The notes beneath the pieces were generated by a model. That model ran no database searches, was not told the DNA's origin, and saw only the letters and a list, made by a program, of their open reading frames with translations. The position numbers were made by a program, and so were the translations under genes. DNA of 64,000 bases from Streptomyces sp. TBY4. Its GTDB lineage: Bacteria; Actinomycetota; Actinomycetes; Streptomycetales; Streptomycetaceae. The stretch spans positions 310,001 through 374,000 of the forward strand of contig NZ_JANAVF010000006.1 of the NCBI RefSeq assembly GCF_024213195.1, written 5' to 3'. Below, piece by piece: positions 7,737 through 18,874 of the stretch. Within the stretch, counting starts at the first letter, position 1; each line of letters starts with the position of its first letter.

Positions 7737-8420
7737 ATGCCCCGCAAAGAGGAGCCCTCCGTGACCGCCGAGCACGAGTCGACGCCCACGCCCGACGCCG
7801 ACCAGTCGCACGTTCCGCCGCTGACGACGCGCGTCGTCATCGCCGAGGACGAGGCGCTCATCCGTCTCGACCTCAAGGAGATGCTCGAAGAGGAGGGCTA
7901 CGCCGTCGTCGGTGAGGCCGGGGACGGGCAGACCGCCGTTGAGCTGGCCCGGGAGCACCGGCCCGACCTGGTGATCCTCGACGTGAAGATGCCCGTGCTG
8001 GATGGCATCTCCGCTGCCGAGAAGATCGCGGAGGAGTCCATCGCCCCCGTGCTGATGCTGACCGCGTTCTCGCAGCGGGATCTCGTGGAGCGGGCGCGGG
8101 ACGCCGGCGCCATGGCTTACCTCGTGAAGCCCTTCAGCAAGAGCGATGTCGTCCCCGCCATCGAGATGGCGGTGTCGCGCTTCGCCGAGCTCCGTGCGCT
8201 GGAGAAGGAGGTCGCGGACCTCTCCCTCCGTCTGGAGACGCGCAAGCTCGTGGACCGGGCGAAGAGCATCCTGCAGACGCAGTACGGGCTCTCCGAGCCG
8301 GCCGCCTTCCGGTGGATCCAGAAGACCTCCATGGACCGCCGGATGTCCATGCAGCAGGTCGCCGAGGCCGTCATCGAGGACGCCGAGGAGAAGAAGGCCG
8401 CCGCGGGCAAGGGCGAGTAG
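7737..8420 (+). CDS. ANTAR-domain response regulator (PdtaR type)
   Basis: 227 residues from ATG 7737 (GGGGAG ribosome-binding site); GTG 7761 behind GAGGAG is an alternative. The receiver domain has the acidic pocket IAEDEAL, the phospho-acceptor Asp in LVILDVKMPVLDG, the Thr of MLTAFS and the Lys of LVKPF. The C-terminal ANTAR RNA-binding domain runs from about residue 155 (RKLVDRAKSILQTQYGLSEP) to the end. Such regulators bind paired hexaloop hairpins in mRNA and act as antiterminators after phosphorylation by a separate histidine kinase, which is not encoded here. Confidence 0.92.
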   Translation: MPRKEEPSVTAEHESTPTPDADQSHVPPLTTRVVIAEDEALIRLDLKEMLEEEGYAVVGEAGDGQTAVELAREHRPDLVILDVKMPVLDGISAAEKIAEESIAPVLMLTAFSQRDLVERARDAGAMAYLVKPFSKSDVVPAIEMAVSRFAELRALEKEVADLSLRLETRKLVDRAKSILQTQYGLSEPAAFRWIQKTSMDRRMSMQQVAEAVIEDAEEKKAAAGKGE

Positions 8421-8438
8421 CACGCCTAGTACGCAAAC

Positions 8439-8483
8439 AGTGAGGCCCGCCTCCGGATCCTGGATCCGGAGGCGGGCCTCACT
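8439..8483. terminator. Bidirectional terminator between ANTAR regulator and livF
   Basis: A perfect inverted repeat with 22-base arms (8439-8460 and 8462-8483) around a single central T. The core is GCCTCCGGATCC / GGATCCGGAGGC. It sits between two convergent genes and can terminate both. Confidence 0.9.
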
Positions 8484-8502
8484 CGTAAGGACAGGGCGGG
8501 GA

Positions 8503-9215
8503 TCAGTCCTCGCCGAGGTACGCCTTGCGGACGTCCTCGTTGACCAGGAGCTCGCGGCCCGGGCCCGACAGGACGACCTTGCCGATCTCCATCACGTGGC
8601 CCTGGTCGGCCAGGGAGAGCGCCGCCTGGGCGTTCTGCTCGACCAGCAGGATGGTGGTGCCCTGCGACTTGAGCTCGGCGATGGTCGCCATGATCTTCTG
8701 CATCATGATCGGCGAGAGGCCCATGGAGGGCTCGTCGAGCATGAGCAGCTTCGGGCGGGACATGAGCGCGCGGCCCATGGCGAGCATCTGCTGCTCGCCG
8801 CCCGAGAGGGTGCCCGCGGCCTGCTTGCGGCGCTCGCCCAGGATCGGGAAGAGGTCGTAGGCACGCTGGACGTCCTTCTGGATGCCGTCCTTGTCCTTGC
8901 GGAGGAAGGCGCCCAGGAGGAGGTTGTCCTCGATGGTCATGCGCGGGAAGATGTGCCGCCCCTCGGGGGAGTGGGCGAGTCCGAGCGCGACGATGTCGTG
9001 CGCGGGGATCTTCTTGAGGGACTTGCCCTGGAACTTGATCTGGCCGCCGCGCGGCTTGATCAGGCCCGAGAGGGTGCGCAGGGTCGTCGTCTTGCCGGCG
9101 CCGTTGGTGCCGATGAGGGTGACGATCTGGCCGGCGTCGACGCTGAACGAGATGCCCTTGACGGCCTCGATCTTGCCGTAGGCGACGCGGAGGTCTTCGA
9201 CTTCCAGGAGTGCGG

Positions 9216-9219
<4 letters not shown>
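8503..9219 (-). CDS. livF: Branched-chain amino-acid ABC transporter, ATP-binding protein LivF
   Basis: 238 residues. One of the two ATPases driving import by the Liv-type transporter. Walker A is GTNGAGKTTT, the signature is LSGGEQQ and Walker B is LLMLDEPSMGLSP. The C terminus NEDVRKAYLGED is the usual LivF ending. Its start overlaps the stop of livG by four bases (ATGA, 9216-9219), showing translational coupling. Last gene of the operon, followed by the strong terminator. Confidence 0.95.
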
Positions 9220-10148
<929 letters not shown>

Positions 10149-10152
10149 GGGT

Positions 10153-11985
10153 TCAGACCCCTGCCTTGCCGAGGACCGTGGGCGCTTCCATGTTCTCGTG
10201 GAGTTCGAGTTGGTTGCGCTTGTTGGGGATGAGGCCTTCGGGGCGCAGTCGCATCAGGACGATGAGGGCGAAGCCGAAGACGAGGAGCTGGTATTCGCCG
10301 AGGAACTGGAGCTTGTTGGGGATCAGGAAGAGGAGTGATCCGCCGACGAGGGGTCCGGCGATGGTGCCCATGCCGCCGAGGACGACCGCGGCGAGCAGGA
10401 ACGCGGAGTTCGGGGGCACGGAGTTGGCGAACTGGTACTGGTCGGGGGTGACCGTGTACTGGACGTGTGCCTGGACCGCGCCGGCGAGGCCGGCGAGGGT
10501 GGCGCCGAGGGCGAAGGCGATGAGCTTGACGCGGAAGCCGTTGATGCCCATGGCTTCGGCGGCGGTCTCGTCCTCGCGGATGGCGACCCAGGCGCGGCCG
10601 ATGCGGGATTCCGCGCTGCGGCGGAACACGAGGACCACGATGAGGGTGATCAGCAGCATCAGCAGGAAGTAGTTCGCGAAGCGGCCGATGGTGAACCCGA
10701 GGATGGTGTGCGAGGCGCCGAAGTCGAATCCGAAGAGGTTGACGTTCGGGATGCCTGCGATGCCGTTGGGGCCGTTGGTGATGTCGGGGCCGGAGGTTCC
10801 GTCGAGGTTGTTCATGGAGATGCGGAAGATCTCACCGAAGCCGAGCGTCACGATGGCGAGGTAGTCGCCGCGCAGGCGCAGGGTGGGTGCGCCGATGAGG
10901 ACGCCGAAGACCATGGACGCCGCGGCGCCGATGAGGATGGCGGCCCAGAAGGGCATGTGCACGCCGAAGGGCGAGTTGGGGGAGCCGGAGACCAGGGCCG
11001 CGGCGTAGGCGCCGACGCCGAGGAAGGCGACGTAGCCGAGGTCGAGGAGGCCGGTGAGGCCGACGACGATGTTCAGGCCGAGTGCGACGGTGGCGAAGAT
11101 CAGGATGTTGACGCCGAGGTTCGCGTACTGGTCGTCGGTCTGGGTGAGGGGGAAGAGGGCCGCGGCGGCGAAGGCGCCGACGAGGGCGACGTTGCGGTGG
11201 CGGTTGGTGAGAGTGGTGACGCGGGCGAGGAGGCCCGCCTTGTTGAGCGCTGCGGCACCGAAGCAGGCGGTGAGCAGGAAGCCGACGAAGAGCTCCTGGT
11301 ACGGGGTGGTGATGCCGTAGGTGAAGACGGTGAGCGCGAGGCCGAGGACGGCTGCGATCAGGAGGATTTCGACCGAGGCCGGGAGGGCGCGGGCGGGGGT
11401 GAGGGGGCCGGAGGCGAAGGCGGCCTTGAAGGTCGTCCAGCGGTTGCCGGCTTCGTGCTTGAACTTCTCGTAGCCGGTGTCGTCGGGGTCGGGGCCTTCG
11501 AGTGCGGGGCGCTCGAAGGGGAGCGCGAAGGCGCCGATGACGGCGAGGAGGCTGGCGAGGGCGGCGACGCCGGCTCCGGGTTCGAGGTCTACGAGGAGTC
11601 CGAGTTCGAGGACGATCGAGACGACGGTGTACCAGGTGGTGGCGAACGCGGCGAGGGCGGCGAGTTTGATCGCTGCGTCGGCGCCGGCGGGGATGAGCCA
11701 GCGCAGGCCCTTGGTGCCGTAGGAGGCGAGGCCGAAGAGGGCGGTGAGGGCGCCGCCGATGAGGACCAGCCACTGGAGGCCCGCGGGGGAGCCGTAGTAG
11801 GTGAGGTCGCCGGGGAAGGCGTCGTCCCAGGTCCAGGCGAGGAACGCGGAGGCGGCGGTGAGTGCGCCGCCTGCGGTGGCGAGGGCGCGGGCCGTCTTCT
11901 CGGGGAGGGGGATGAATCCCTTGGCCGGTGCGGTGGTCTTCACGGTGGTCGCGGTGTCCGCGGTGATGTTCGTCATGGAGGTCAC
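10153..11985 (-). CDS. livM: Branched-chain amino-acid ABC transporter permease LivM (long form)
   Basis: 610 residues, against about 350-430 for typical LivM. The conserved permease domain starts near residue 300 (ILIFATVALGLNIVVGLTGL) and contains the LTLGFGEIFRI-type EAA region and GAVQAHVQYTVTPDQY. The first 300 residues hold additional predicted membrane segments and a charged cytoplasmic stretch (ALEGPDPDDTGYEKFKHEAG). Similar long forms are known to me from other Streptomyces. It overlaps the livH stop by four bases. Confidence 0.93.
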   Translation of the reverse strand: MTSMTNITADTATTVKTTAPAKGFIPLPEKTARALATAGGALTAASAFLAWTWDDAFPGDLTYYGSPAGLQWLVLIGGALTALFGLASYGTKGLRWLIPAGADAAIKLAALAAFATTWYTVVSIVLELGLLVDLEPGAGVAALASLLAVIGAFALPFERPALEGPDPDDTGYEKFKHEAGNRWTTFKAAFASGPLTPARALPASVEILLIAAVLGLALTVFTYGITTPYQELFVGFLLTACFGAAALNKAGLLARVTTLTNRHRNVALVGAFAAAALFPLTQTDDQYANLGVNILIFATVALGLNIVVGLTGLLDLGYVAFLGVGAYAAALVSGSPNSPFGVHMPFWAAILIGAAASMVFGVLIGAPTLRLRGDYLAIVTLGFGEIFRISMNNLDGTSGPDITNGPNGIAGIPNVNLFGFDFGASHTILGFTIGRFANYFLLMLLITLIVVLVFRRSAESRIGRAWVAIREDETAAEAMGINGFRVKLIAFALGATLAGLAGAVQAHVQYTVTPDQYQFANSVPPNSAFLLAAVVLGGMGTIAGPLVGGSLLFLIPNKLQFLGEYQLLVFGFALIVLMRLRPEGLIPNKRNQLELHENMEAPTVLGKAGV

Positions 11986-12911
11986 ACCCTGTCCGCCACG
12001 CGCTGGCCCAGCAGGCCTTGCGGCCGGAAGAGGAGCACGAGGATGAGAAGTACGAACGCCCAGGTGTTACCCCAGGACTGGCCGCCGAGCTGCTCGAAGC
12101 CGGGGATGTCGGCGACGTAGACGGTGGTCAGGGTTTCGGCGAGGCCGAGGACGAGGCCGCCGACCATGGCGCCGTAGATGTTGCCGATGCCGCCGAGGAC
12201 GGCTGCGGTGAAGGCCTTGAGGCCGAGCAGGAAGCCCATCTTGAACTGGACTTCGCCGTACTTGAGGCCGTAGGCGACGGCTCCGATGGCGGCGAAGACG
12301 GCTCCGAGCGCGAACGCGGTGGTGATGATGCGGTCGGTGTTGATGCCCATGAGCTTGGCGGTGTCGGGGTCCTGGGCGGTCGCCTGCATGCCGCGGCCGG
12401 TGCGGGTCTTCTTGACGAAGAAGCCGAGGAAGGCCATGGAGATGGGGGCGGCGATCAGGAGGAAGACGTCGCCGGTCTGGATGGTGACGCTGCCGAGGTG
12501 GAAGGGTCCGCCGGGGATCTCGGGGAAGATCAGGGAGGATTCGGCTCCGGGGTACCAGGCCCATACCGCCTGCTGGAGGGCGATGGAGAGGCCGATGGCG
12601 GTGATGAGCGGGGCGAGCCTGGGAGCGTTGCGCAGGGGTCGGTAGGCGAAGCGTTCCGCACCGACGGCGATCAGGGTGGCGACGACGATCGCGCCTATGA
12701 TCATGAGGGGGAGGGCTATCCACATGGTGGTGCCCCCGGGGAGCATCAGCCAGACGGTGAGGGCCCCGAACCCGCCGGTCATGAAGATCTCGCCATGCGC
12801 GAAGTTGATGAGCTGGACGATGCCATAGACCATCGTGTAGCCGATGGCGACGAGCCCGTACATGGATCCCAGTAGCAGGCCGTTGACCAGCTGTTGCGGC
12901 AGTTCGTGCAC
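11982..12911 (-). CDS. livH: Branched-chain amino-acid ABC transporter permease LivH
   Basis: 309 residues from GTG 12911, preceded by GGAGG. It shows the LivH start (LVNGLLLGSMYGLVAIGYTM) and the motif QLINFAHGEIFM, then about eight membrane segments and the EAA-like region VLGGIGNIYGAMVGG. It forms the membrane channel with LivM. It lies downstream of livJ, separated by 140 bases that contain a strong hairpin. Confidence 0.95.
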   Translation of the reverse strand: MHELPQQLVNGLLLGSMYGLVAIGYTMVYGIVQLINFAHGEIFMTGGFGALTVWLMLPGGTTMWIALPLMIIGAIVVATLIAVGAERFAYRPLRNAPRLAPLITAIGLSIALQQAVWAWYPGAESSLIFPEIPGGPFHLGSVTIQTGDVFLLIAAPISMAFLGFFVKKTRTGRGMQATAQDPDTAKLMGINTDRIITTAFALGAVFAAIGAVAYGLKYGEVQFKMGFLLGLKAFTAAVLGGIGNIYGAMVGGLVLGLAETLTTVYVADIPGFEQLGGQSWGNTWAFVLLILVLLFRPQGLLGQRVADRV

Positions 12912-12945
12912 CGCAGGTCCTCCGAGTCTTTCGACGGATGTGACT

Positions 12946-12980
12946 CCGCGCGGGGCGCTTTTTGTGCGCGCCCCGCGCGG
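12946..12980 (-). promoter_or_regulatory. Intercistronic hairpin between livJ and livH
   Basis: Perfect 13-base GC stem (12946-12958 with 12968-12980) with a 9-base loop, and no U-tract. It lies inside the presumed liv transcript, after the binding-protein gene and before the first permease gene. Hairpins at this place in other binding-protein operons partly terminate transcription or protect the upstream message, giving an excess of binding protein. That role is inferred here. Confidence 0.6.
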
Positions 12981-13051
12981 CAGGTTGGTGGTGCTCCCGT
13001 GGCCGGCCGTTCGAGCGGACTACCGGCTACGGGGTGGGGTGGTCAGTGGTG

Positions 13052-14281
13052 TCAGCCGAGGGTGCCGGACTCGACGGACTTCCACTCGGTGCCCTCGACC
13101 TTGTAGACGGTGAGCTGCTTGTTGGTGGCGTCACCGAACTCGTCGAAGGAGACCTTGCCGGTCACGCCCTCGAAGGAGACACCCTGGACGGCGGCGAGGA
13201 CCTTGGCGCGGGCGTCGGCGGGGAGCTTGCCGCCGTTGGCGTCGACGGTGGCCTTGACGGCCTCGATGATCGCCCAGGCGGAGTCGTAGGAGTAACCGCC
13301 GTAGGCGGCGAAGGGCTCCTTGTATCCGGCCTTGGTGTAGTTGGCGACGAAGTCCTTGGCGGAGGGCAGGCTCTCGACCGGGGCGCCGACCGAGGTGGCG
13401 AGGTCGCCCGCGGACTCGGCGCCGGCGAGCTCGACGTACTTCTTGTCGTAGATGCCGTCACCGCCGACGAGCGGGATCTTGGTGCCGGAGGCCTTGATCT
13501 GCTTGCTGAGCGGGCCGGCCGCCGGGTACTCGCCGCCGTAGTAGACGACGTCGGCGCCGGAGCTCCGGACCTCGGTCACGATCGCGGAGAAGTCCTTGCT
13601 CTCCGGGTCGATGTGGCCTTCGCCGACGACCTGGCCGCCGAGCTTGGTGAACTCGCCCTTGAAGGTGCCGGCGAGGCCCGCACCGTAGGTCTTCTTGTCG
13701 TCGATCAGGAAGACCTTCTTCTTGCCCGCCTTGTTGAAGAGGTACTGCGCCGCGAACGGGCCCTGGATGGCGTCCGTGGTGGCGGTGCGGAAGTAGCTCT
13801 TGTAGGTGCGGACCTTCTCGCCGGTGGCCCACTTCGGTCCCTGGGAGAGGGACGGGCTGGTGTTGGCCGGGGAGATCTGGGCGAGCTTGGCGTCGTCGAA
13901 GACCTTCTGCATGGACTCCGAGACGGAGGAGTTCAGGGGGCCGACGACACCGAGCACCTCCTTGTCGGCGACGAGCTTGGTGGCGTTCTGCTGGCCGGAG
14001 GCGGCCTGGGCCTGGTCGTCGAGGGCCTGGATCTTGAAGGTGACGCCCTTGACGTACTTCTTCTCGTTGGCCTGCTTGGCGGCGAGGTCGGCGGAGTTCT
14101 TGATGCCGAGGCCGAGGGCCGAGAGGTCGCCGGTGAGGGGGGCGTCTACGCCGATGACGACCGTGGTGTCGCCAGAGCCGGCGTTGTCGCCGCCCTTGTC
14201 GTCACGCGAGCCACAGGCGGTGAGAGTGAGGGCACCCGCGGCGAGAGCGGCGGTGACGGCAATGAGAGAACGCTGACGCAC
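13052..14281 (-). CDS. livJ: Branched-chain amino-acid substrate-binding lipoprotein LivJ/LivK
   Basis: 409 residues from GTG 14281 with an AAAGGA ribosome-binding site. A lipoprotein signal ends in LTLTACGS, so the mature protein is anchored to the outer face of the membrane by Cys. The Leu/Ile/Val-binding periplasmic-binding-protein fold follows (IGVDAPLTGDLSALG, VVGPLNSSVSESMQKVF). It captures branched-chain amino acids or related amides for LivHMGF. It is the first gene of the liv operon. Confidence 0.93.
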   Translation of the reverse strand: MRQRSLIAVTAALAAGALTLTACGSRDDKGGDNAGSGDTTVVIGVDAPLTGDLSALGLGIKNSADLAAKQANEKKYVKGVTFKIQALDDQAQAASGQQNATKLVADKEVLGVVGPLNSSVSESMQKVFDDAKLAQISPANTSPSLSQGPKWATGEKVRTYKSYFRTATTDAIQGPFAAQYLFNKAGKKKVFLIDDKKTYGAGLAGTFKGEFTKLGGQVVGEGHIDPESKDFSAIVTEVRSSGADVVYYGGEYPAAGPLSKQIKASGTKIPLVGGDGIYDKKYVELAGAESAGDLATSVGAPVESLPSAKDFVANYTKAGYKEPFAAYGGYSYDSAWAIIEAVKATVDANGGKLPADARAKVLAAVQGVSFEGVTGKVSFDEFGDATNKQLTVYKVEGTEWKSVESGTLG

Positions 14282-14582
14282 GATCAGTCCTTTCCTGGCA
14301 CTGCGCCCCCCGTGGGACGCACCGTGTCGAACGCGGGGAACCGAACTGAAGGAAATCCGGCTGGTCGCGGTGACTGGCCGTGACTCTAAGCGGGTCTTAG
14401 GACGTTATGGAGGGCTGAGGCCAATGATGTGACTCTCTTGTTATGCCACGGCGTAATACATAGCGGATCTCTGCGGGTGGAAAGGGGGAAATCCGGCCGG
14501 TTCGTCTTGTCCGCATGATGAGACAGGTGAGGACCGTTGGGTGGTTTGAGTACTGTCGCGCCAGGACTCTGGGCCCTTTTGG
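14282..14582. other. Gene-free region upstream of livJ
   Basis: 301 bases between livJ and the next gene on the same strand; it must hold the liv promoter. I see a small dyad CTAAG-CGGGT-CTTAG (about 14387-14401) close to the livJ side and a stretch of lower GC around 14440-14465, but no -35/-10 pair I would assert. A short reading frame covering the region (14386-14586, minus) has no family resemblance and is not called. Confidence 0.5.
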
Positions 14583-15263
14583 TCATGACGGCGACGGGGT
14601 GCCCGCGTCTCGATCTTCGGGACAGGCCCTGGTCAGGGCCGTGGAGAGATCCTTCGCATAACGGTCACCGGGGATGTAGCTGTGATCCTCTTTCTCAAAC
14701 CCATTACTGAGGGTTACTTCCAGGAAAGGGAGTCCGGAATTCCGTGCCACCTGCACGCAGTTTGTGACCCGAATCCGTACGGCGAGGTCACGGGCCTCGC
14801 CCGGGGCGAGCGTGGCCGGAAGTGGTGGTTCGACCTCGAGCGCCAGGGCCCGTGAGGGCTGCGTCAGCCGCTCCAGGGTGATGGCCGGCCCGGACGCGGC
14901 GCGCACACGCACGGTGAACGCGAAGGCTGTGCCCGGGGGAGTCCGCCCGGCCTCCTGTCCGGTCTCCCGTCCTGCCTCCTGCCCCGCCTCCCCGGCCGGG
15001 CCCACGTAGGCGAGGGAGAACACCTGCGAGGGCGCGGGCGGGCTGTACGGGACGGGGCGCGGCCGGGCCGCGTACAGCGCGGCTCCCGCGGCGATCACGG
15101 CGGACGCGCAGGTCAGGGCCCCGAGGGCCAGGACGGCCCGCCGGTGGCCCTCGTAGGCCTCGCGGACCCTCCGGACGGCCGGAGGCGTACGGGGAACGGG
15201 GCGCGGGCCCTCGTGGGCCTCCGTGCCCTCTCCCGGCTCGATCGGGCCGATACCGCCGCTCAC
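14583..15263 (-). CDS. Hypothetical membrane-anchored protein
   Basis: 226 residues, not recognised. A basic, Pro-rich N terminus is followed by one membrane segment near residues 44-66 (AVLALGALTCASAVIAAGAA) and an external domain. It contains a short repeat rich in G-Q-E-A-G-R (around residues 90-107) and ends with a domain holding two cysteines (RVTNCVQVARN, LTRACPEDR). The ATG overlaps the stop of the upstream lipoprotein-like gene by four bases, so the two are co-translated and may work together outside the membrane. Confidence 0.75.
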   Translation of the reverse strand: MSGGIGPIEPGEGTEAHEGPRPVPRTPPAVRRVREAYEGHRRAVLALGALTCASAVIAAGAALYAARPRPVPYSPPAPSQVFSLAYVGPAGEAGQEAGRETGQEAGRTPPGTAFAFTVRVRAASGPAITLERLTQPSRALALEVEPPLPATLAPGEARDLAVRIRVTNCVQVARNSGLPFLEVTLSNGFEKEDHSYIPGDRYAKDLSTALTRACPEDRDAGTPSPS

Positions 15264-15661
15264 TGCCAGGGGCCGCCCGTCGGGGCGCCCGACCGGTAGC
15301 GGTCCGCGCAGCGGCGCTCCGCCTCCCGGGCGGTGAGCTCGCGCGCGGCGGCCGGGCCCCTGGCGTCCCGCTCGGCGCGGGCGTCGGCGAGGACGGCGCG
15401 CAGGATGTCGTTCTGGCCGCCGGACAGGCCCATGGCCTGGTAGTCGAGGCGGACGGCGTCCTCGCCCTCCCCGGCGTCGAGGATCACGCCCGCCCAGTGG
15501 GTGATCAGGCGGGTGCAGAGCTCCTGGGGTGCCGTGGGGGCGGGGGTGGCGGAGGCCGGGGGGCGCGGTCCGTCGCCGGCGCAGCCGAGCGGTGCGGCGG
15601 CCAGCAGCGCCGTGGTGGCGGCTGCGGCCAGGGCGCGCCGCGGCGCCGGTCCGGATCCCAT
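15260..15661 (-). CDS. Hypothetical secreted or lipid-anchored protein
   Basis: 133 residues from ATG 15661; a TTG at 15697 would add 12 residues but is less likely. The N terminus is a signal peptide ending AAPLGCAGD, a weak lipobox with Pro at -3. A Pro/Ala-rich linker is followed by a helical domain with two cysteines (ELCTRLITHW, ERRCADRY). Not recognised as a known family. It lies between a thioesterase and a membrane protein gene on the same strand, four-base overlapped with the latter. Confidence 0.7.
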   Translation of the reverse strand: MGSGPAPRRALAAAATTALLAAAPLGCAGDGPRPPASATPAPTAPQELCTRLITHWAGVILDAGEGEDAVRLDYQAMGLSGGQNDILRAVLADARAERDARGPAAARELTAREAERRCADRYRSGAPTGGPWQ

Positions 15662-15700
15662 GGCGGGAACGCTAGACCGGCGCCGCTGGGAGGGCAACGG

Positions 15701-16180
15701 CTAGTTGTTGCCGTCCTGTTGCGGGTTCGCGTCGCGCAGCAGGCAGGTCAGGCGGGCGGTGCAGACCCGGCGGTCCTGTTCGTCCGTGATGACCACCTCG
15801 TAGGTGGCGGTGGAGCGGCCCCGGTGCACGGGGGTCGCGACGCCGGTGACCAGGCCGGAGCGGGCGCCGCGGTGGTGGGTGCAGTTCAGGTCGACGCCGA
15901 CGGCGACCTTGGTGATGCCGCCGTGCATCATCGCGCCGACCGAGCCGAGGGTCTCGGCGAGCACGGCGGAGGCCCCGCCGTGCAGGAGCCCGTAGGGCTG
16001 GGTGTTGCCCTCGACGGGCATGGTGGCGACGACCCGCTCGGCGGAGGCCTCGAGGATGCGGATGTCCATCCGCTTGCCGAGGTCGCCCGCCGAGAACAGC
16101 GCGGGCAGGTCGATGCCCAGGGCCGAGTACTCGTCGAGGACCTCCTGCGGGAACTTCACCGCGTGCTGCTGCTCGCCCAT
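15701..16180 (-). CDS. Hotdog-fold thioesterase (PaaI/YigI family)
   Basis: 159 residues. The hotdog helix and catalytic segment GLLHGGASAVLAETLGS is typical of PaaI-like acyl-CoA thioesterases, with the invariant G-G and the acidic residue of AETLGS. The remaining strands (KVAVGVDLNCTHHRGARSG, TYEVVITDEQDRRVCTARLT) complete one domain. It likely hydrolyses an aryl- or acyl-CoA; the substrate is not predicted. It starts 54 bases after the molybdopterin oxidoreductase stop, on the same strand. Confidence 0.88.
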   Translation of the reverse strand: MGEQQHAVKFPQEVLDEYSALGIDLPALFSAGDLGKRMDIRILEASAERVVATMPVEGNTQPYGLLHGGASAVLAETLGSVGAMMHGGITKVAVGVDLNCTHHRGARSGLVTGVATPVHRGRSTATYEVVITDEQDRRVCTARLTCLLRDANPQQDGNN

Positions 16181-16234
16181 GGGCCGACTCCGTTCGTCAA
16201 CGCTCGTTAACCACCTTGTACTCGAGTCGTTCTA

Positions 16235-18505
<2,271 letters not shown>

Positions 18506-18844
18506 GGCGCTCCTCTTCGAGCGTGCGTACGAATGCAGCATGTTTGCCGCATCTCCGATCCTTGCACGGCCGCCGGGGCGTGAGGAGGGCGGTACGGGGC
18601 GTCCGCGGGGCGGGACGCGTGCGCCGGGGGCGTCCGCTGCGACGGGTGCGCCGGGGGTGGCCGAGGCGCCCGGTGCGCCGGGGGCGGCAGCTGCGGCGGA
18701 GGCCACGGGCGGTGATGGCAGCGGCTGCGCCGGGAGGCCCGGTGGGAGGGCCCGGTGGGAGGTGCCGGGGGAGGCGGCGGGCGGGGTCCCGTGGGGGCAG
18801 GGTCCGGGGGCCGGGTGCCGACCGGGTGACGGGGGGCGCCGGAA
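18506..18844. other. Gene-free divergent region between the oxidoreductase and polA
   Basis: Very GC-rich spacer. It contains three copies of GTGCGCCGGGGG at 18619, 18646 and 18673, an exact 27-base period. Continuous reading frames cross it on both strands but lack a recognisable domain or ribosome-binding site. The polA promoter sits at its right edge; no promoter for the oxidoreductase is evident. Confidence 0.5.
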
Positions 18845-18867
18845 TTGTCAGTGCGGCGGCCTAGGAT
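18845..18867 (+). promoter_or_regulatory. RecA-NDp-type (PafBC-like) promoter of polA
   Basis: TTGTCAGTG (18845-18853), 8-base spacer, TAGGAT (18862-18867). This matches the RecA-independent DNA-damage promoter described for mycobacterial recA. The -10 box ends seven bases before the polA GTG at 18875, predicting a leaderless mRNA. Confidence 0.8.
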
Positions 18868-18874
18868 CGGGGGC

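Noticed and set aside
14386..14586. 66-codon minus-strand frame upstream of livJ
   Set aside because: No ribosome-binding site or family resemblance; it covers the region that must hold the liv promoter.
18506..18706. N-terminal extension of the molybdopterin oxidoreductase up to 18706
   Set aside because: The extra sequence is Ala/Pro-rich and the ATG at 18505 has a strong ribosome-binding site.
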